This document shows, piece after piece, positions 6,811 to 9,159 of a stretch of 9,159 bases of DNA. The stretch comes from Planctomycetaceae bacterium (GTDB lineage: Bacteria; Planctomycetota; Planctomycetia; Pirellulales; Pirellulaceae): assembly GCA_002685655.1 (NCBI GenBank), contig NYXM01000092.1, forward strand, positions 1 to 9,159. Reading direction: 5' to 3'. The position numbers and the translations under genes are program-made. The stretch's first letter is position 1; every line of letters starts with the position of its first letter. The notes under the pieces were generated by a model. It was not told the DNA's origin. It saw only the letters and a program-made list of their open reading frames with translations, and made no database searches.

Positions 6811-8235
6811 ATGAAACGAATTCTGTTGTCTGTCTGTTTGTTGTCGTTGGTCTGCGCCGTGTCCGCGCGTGCGGACGTACGTTTGCCCAAAGTGCTTGGC
6901 GATCACATGGTGATCCAGCAGAATCAGCCGGCCACAATTTGGGGTTGGGCCGAAGCGGGCGAAAAAGTGGTTGTCGAAATGGGCGAAAGCCGTGGTGAAA
7001 CGAAAGCCAACGCCGACGGTAAGTGGTCGCTAAAGATCGACCCGCCCGCGGCCGGTGGACCGTACGAAGTTCACGTCGTAGGCACCAATACGATCAAACT
7101 GACCGATGTGCTGGTCGGCGAAGTCTGGATTTGCTCGGGACAATCCAACATGCAATGGTCGGTCAATCGGGCGCTCAATCCGGCAGAGGAAATCGCCGCC
7201 GCCAAGTACCCCAACATTCGCCTGTTCACCGTGGCCCGTATTCCGGCGGAAGAGGCGCTGGAAGATTGTGTTGGCAAGGGACAAGCTGGCTGGACCGATT
7301 GCAATCCGGGGACCATCGCCGGCTTTTCTGCGGTCGGCTATTTCTTCGGTCGCAAGTTGCACCAGGATTTGGATGTCCCCGTCGGCCTTGTCAACACATC
7401 ATGGGGCGGCACGATCTGCGAGGCCTGGACGAGTAAGCCGACCCTGGAGTCGGACGAAGATTTTGCGCCGATCCTCCAACGGGCTGCCACTTTCAAACCA
7501 GGCAATCCGAATCAAGGGTCAGCGTTGTACAACGGGATGATCAACCCAATCGTGCCGTTGTCGATGCGCGGCGCCATCTGGTATCAGGGCGAATCCAACG
7601 TGGCTCGGGCGCAGCAATACGCCAAGCTCTTTCCGGCCATGATTACGGATTGGCGGAAGAGCTGGAATCAAGGCGACTTTCCGTTCTTGTTCGTGCAGCT
7701 GGCCCCTTTCCGCTACAAGGGCAAAGACCCCAAGGAATGTGCTGAACTGTGGGAAGCCCAGTTGAAGACGCTATCGCTGCCGCAGACCGGCATGGCCGTG
7801 ACGACGGACATTGGCAACATCACCAATATCCATCCGAAAAACAAACAAGAAGTTGGCCGACGGCTCGCCTTGTGGGCGCTCGCATTGGCACACGACAAAA
7901 AGCTCGTCCATTCCGGGCCGTTGTATGAAGGCCTCAAAGTCGAAGGCAACAAGATTCGTGTGTCCTTTAATCATGTCGGCGGTGGTTTGGAGGCCAGAGG
8001 CGATGAAGGCCTGACACATTTTGAGATCGCAGGTGCCGACGAGAAGTTCGTGGCTGCCACGGCGACGATCGACGGCGGTGCCGTTGTCGTGCAGAGCGAC
8101 AAAGTCGCCAAACCCGTCGCCGTCCGGTTCGCCTGGTCTGACACCGCCGAGCCGAACTTGTTCAATGCTGAAGGGCTGCCCGCGTCGCCTTTCCGATCTG
8201 ACGATTTTAAAATGGTCACGGCCGATCTTCGCTGA
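6811..8235 (+). CDS. Secreted sialate O-acetylesterase family protein
   Basis: The product has 474 residues and begins with a signal peptide, MKRILLSVCLLSLVCAVSARA|D, cleaved near residue 21. An N-terminal beta domain (about 22-100) precedes an SGNH/GDSL-type esterase domain. GEVWICSGQSNMQWS (103-117) contains the likely nucleophile Ser112. VNTSWGG (194-200), the oxyanion-region motif WYQGESN (257-263), and Asp333 with His341 in TTDIGNITNIHP (331-342) complete the expected set. The C terminus is a beta-rich domain usual for this family, and total length is normal. Family members remove O-acetyl groups from sialic acids or, in planctomycetes and gut bacteroidetes, from other acetylated glycans, in the periplasm or outside the cell. 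The exact substrate cannot be told. It is followed by a terminator-like hairpin, which suggests a single-gene transcript. Confidence 0.94.
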   Translation: MKRILLSVCLLSLVCAVSARADVRLPKVLGDHMVIQQNQPATIWGWAEAGEKVVVEMGESRGETKANADGKWSLKIDPPAAGGPYEVHVVGTNTIKLTDVLVGEVWICSGQSNMQWSVNRALNPAEEIAAAKYPNIRLFTVARIPAEEALEDCVGKGQAGWTDCNPGTIAGFSAVGYFFGRKLHQDLDVPVGLVNTSWGGTICEAWTSKPTLESDEDFAPILQRAATFKPGNPNQGSALYNGMINPIVPLSMRGAIWYQGESNVARAQQYAKLFPAMITDWRKSWNQGDFPFLFVQLAPFRYKGKDPKECAELWEAQLKTLSLPQTGMAVTTDIGNITNIHPKNKQEVGRRLALWALALAHDKKLVHSGPLYEGLKVEGNKIRVSFNHVGGGLEARGDEGLTHFEIAGADEKFVAATATIDGGAVVVQSDKVAKPVAVRFAWSDTAEPNLFNAEGLPASPFRSDDFKMVTADLR

Positions 8236-8260
8236 AATCAGAGACGTGAGAATTGATCGT

Positions 8261-8298
8261 GGGCCGATCCGGCGTCCGTTGGGTCGGCCCTCTTCTTT
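8261..8298 (+). terminator. Rho-independent terminator candidate after esterase gene
   Basis: GGGCCGATCC (8261-8270) pairs with GGGTCGGCCC (8281-8290) over 10 bases with one G-T pair, around a 10-base loop. TCTTCTTT follows directly. It lies 25 bases after the esterase stop and ends 18 bases before the creatininase-family start, so it should separate the two transcripts at least partly. Confidence 0.75.
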
Positions 8299-8316
8299 AA
8301 CAGGAGTCGTCTGGCA

Positions 8317-9159
8317 ATGAACCAACCCGCTGACCGTGCACGCACGGAATATCGTTACGAAAAACTCACCTGGCCTGAAATCAACGACGCGATCGATTTG
8401 GAGCAGGTTTGCATCCTGCCCTGCGGTGCCGTTGAGCAGCATGGACCGCATCTGCCGCTGGATGTCGATTTGGTCTGCCCGAGCGGGATTGCGCGGGGAG
8501 CAGGCGAACAGATTCCGGAGAAGATGTTGGTCCTGCCGATCGTAGCATACGGCTACACGGGACACGTGATGGATTTTCCAGGCACGATCAATAGCCATTA
8601 CGAGCACTTTATCCATCATGTCTTGGACATCACGAAGTCGCTCGCCTACCACGGATTCAAGAAGATCGTGCTGTTGAACGGGCATGGATCCAATATGCCG
8701 AATCTGGATTTGGTCGCGCGCCGCGCTAATCTGGAAACGGACGCCGAGTGCGTTTGCTGCGCGTGGTGGAATCTGTTGACCGTTGACAAGGAGTTCTTGC
8801 CCAGCTGGCGTGAAAGCAAGTTTCCAGGAGGGTGTGCCCACGCGGGAGAATTGGAAACGTCGCTGTATATGTACCTCGATGGAGACCATGTCCGCAACGA
8901 CCGGATCAAAAGCGGCGTGATTAGCTTCAATGAAGAGGAGAGTCCGTTTCAGTGGATCGATCTGTTCGGCGCCGGGCCGGCGTCCGTCATCTCGTGGACC
9001 AGTAGTTACAGCGAAACCGGTGTGCTCGGCGATGCGGAATTGGCCAACCCGGAGAAAGGGAGGCAAGCTTACCAAGAGGCGGTTCGCCAGTTGATTCGAT
9101 TCGTCACATGGTTCAAGGACCGGACCAAGGACCAACGGCACGACCATCATCAGAAACCA
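8317..9159 (+). CDS. Creatininase-family amidohydrolase, 3' end outside window
   Basis: The ATG at 8317 has AGGAG (8302-8306) 10 bases upstream. The frame stays open to base 9159, giving 281 visible residues without a stop. Family motifs are clear: CGAVEQHGPHLPLDVD (36-51) with the metal ligands Glu40, His42 and Asp51; GYTGHVMDFPGTI (79-91); NGHGSN (121-126) with His123; and CAHAGELETS (173-182), where His175 is the usual catalytic histidine and Glu178 is conserved. The family contains metal-dependent hydrolases of cyclic and linear amides, including creatininase, formamide hydrolases and the mycofactocin peptidase MftE. Classical creatininase has NGHYEN at the third motif, so creatinine is not a safe substrate guess. 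No signal peptide is seen, so it is probably cytoplasmic. The visible part already covers nearly a whole family domain, and the His-rich tail KDQRHDHHQKP suggests the C terminus is near. Confidence 0.92.
   Translation, partial: MNQPADRARTEYRYEKLTWPEINDAIDLEQVCILPCGAVEQHGPHLPLDVDLVCPSGIARGAGEQIPEKMLVLPIVAYGYTGHVMDFPGTINSHYEHFIHHVLDITKSLAYHGFKKIVLLNGHGSNMPNLDLVARRANLETDAECVCCAWWNLLTVDKEFLPSWRESKFPGGCAHAGELETSLYMYLDGDHVRNDRIKSGVISFNEEESPFQWIDLFGAGPASVISWTSSYSETGVLGDAELANPEKGRQAYQEAVRQLIRFVTWFKDRTKDQRHDHHQKP

Noticed and set aside
7771..9150. Long minus-strand open frame of 459 residues
   Set aside because: It lies antisense across the well-supported esterase and creatininase-family genes, has no recognisable motif, and spans the terminator between them; it is a codon-bias shadow.

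Overview
The window looks like a chromosomal segment of a planctomycete, most likely Pirellulales-like. This is inferred from gene content, not from a marker gene. The pointers are a tandem DUF1800/DUF1501 pair, a secreted CehA/McbA-type protein with a C-terminal family-9-like carbohydrate-binding domain, a secreted sialate O-acetylesterase-family enzyme, a creatininase-family amidohydrolase, and a small membrane protein with a 'SLRELMIW' start to its first membrane segment. The DNA is moderately GC-rich. I saw no tRNA, rRNA, CRISPR array, transposase or phage gene.

Layout. Bases 1-3227 (+) hold a DUF1800 protein whose 5' end lies outside the window, then 47 bases later a Tat-exported DUF1501 protein. 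They form a probable two-gene operon. Bases 3228-3807 are a 580-base convergent intergenic region without a convincing gene. It contains a terminator-like hairpin (3496-3539) and a compact cluster of palindromes built on GGTC/GACC (3625-3757) that resembles a dispersed intergenic repeat. Bases 3808-6571 (-) hold a likely three-gene unit read right to left: a small three-helix membrane protein, a possible 34-residue ORF coupled to it by a TAATG overlap, and a 766-residue secreted PHP/CehA-like protein with a CBM9-like domain. Bases 6572-6810 are a divergent control region with two dyads sharing a GTGAC/GTCAC half-site. Bases 6811-8235 (+) encode the secreted esterase, followed by a good terminator-like hairpin (8261-8298). 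Bases 8317-9159 (+) encode the creatininase-family protein, which runs off the right edge.

How they may work together. Four of the larger products look exported or secretion-linked and belong to families common in planctomycetes that feed on complex glycans: esterase, CBM9-like domain, DUF1800 and DUF1501. A loose role in extracellular polymer handling is a reasonable inference. Nothing in the sequence fixes a substrate, and the plus-strand genes at the right are separated by a terminator, so they need not be one pathway. The items most worth a second look are the palindrome cluster, the apparently degenerate PHP active site, the coupled 34-residue ORF, and the in-frame 15-base duplication inside a signal peptide.
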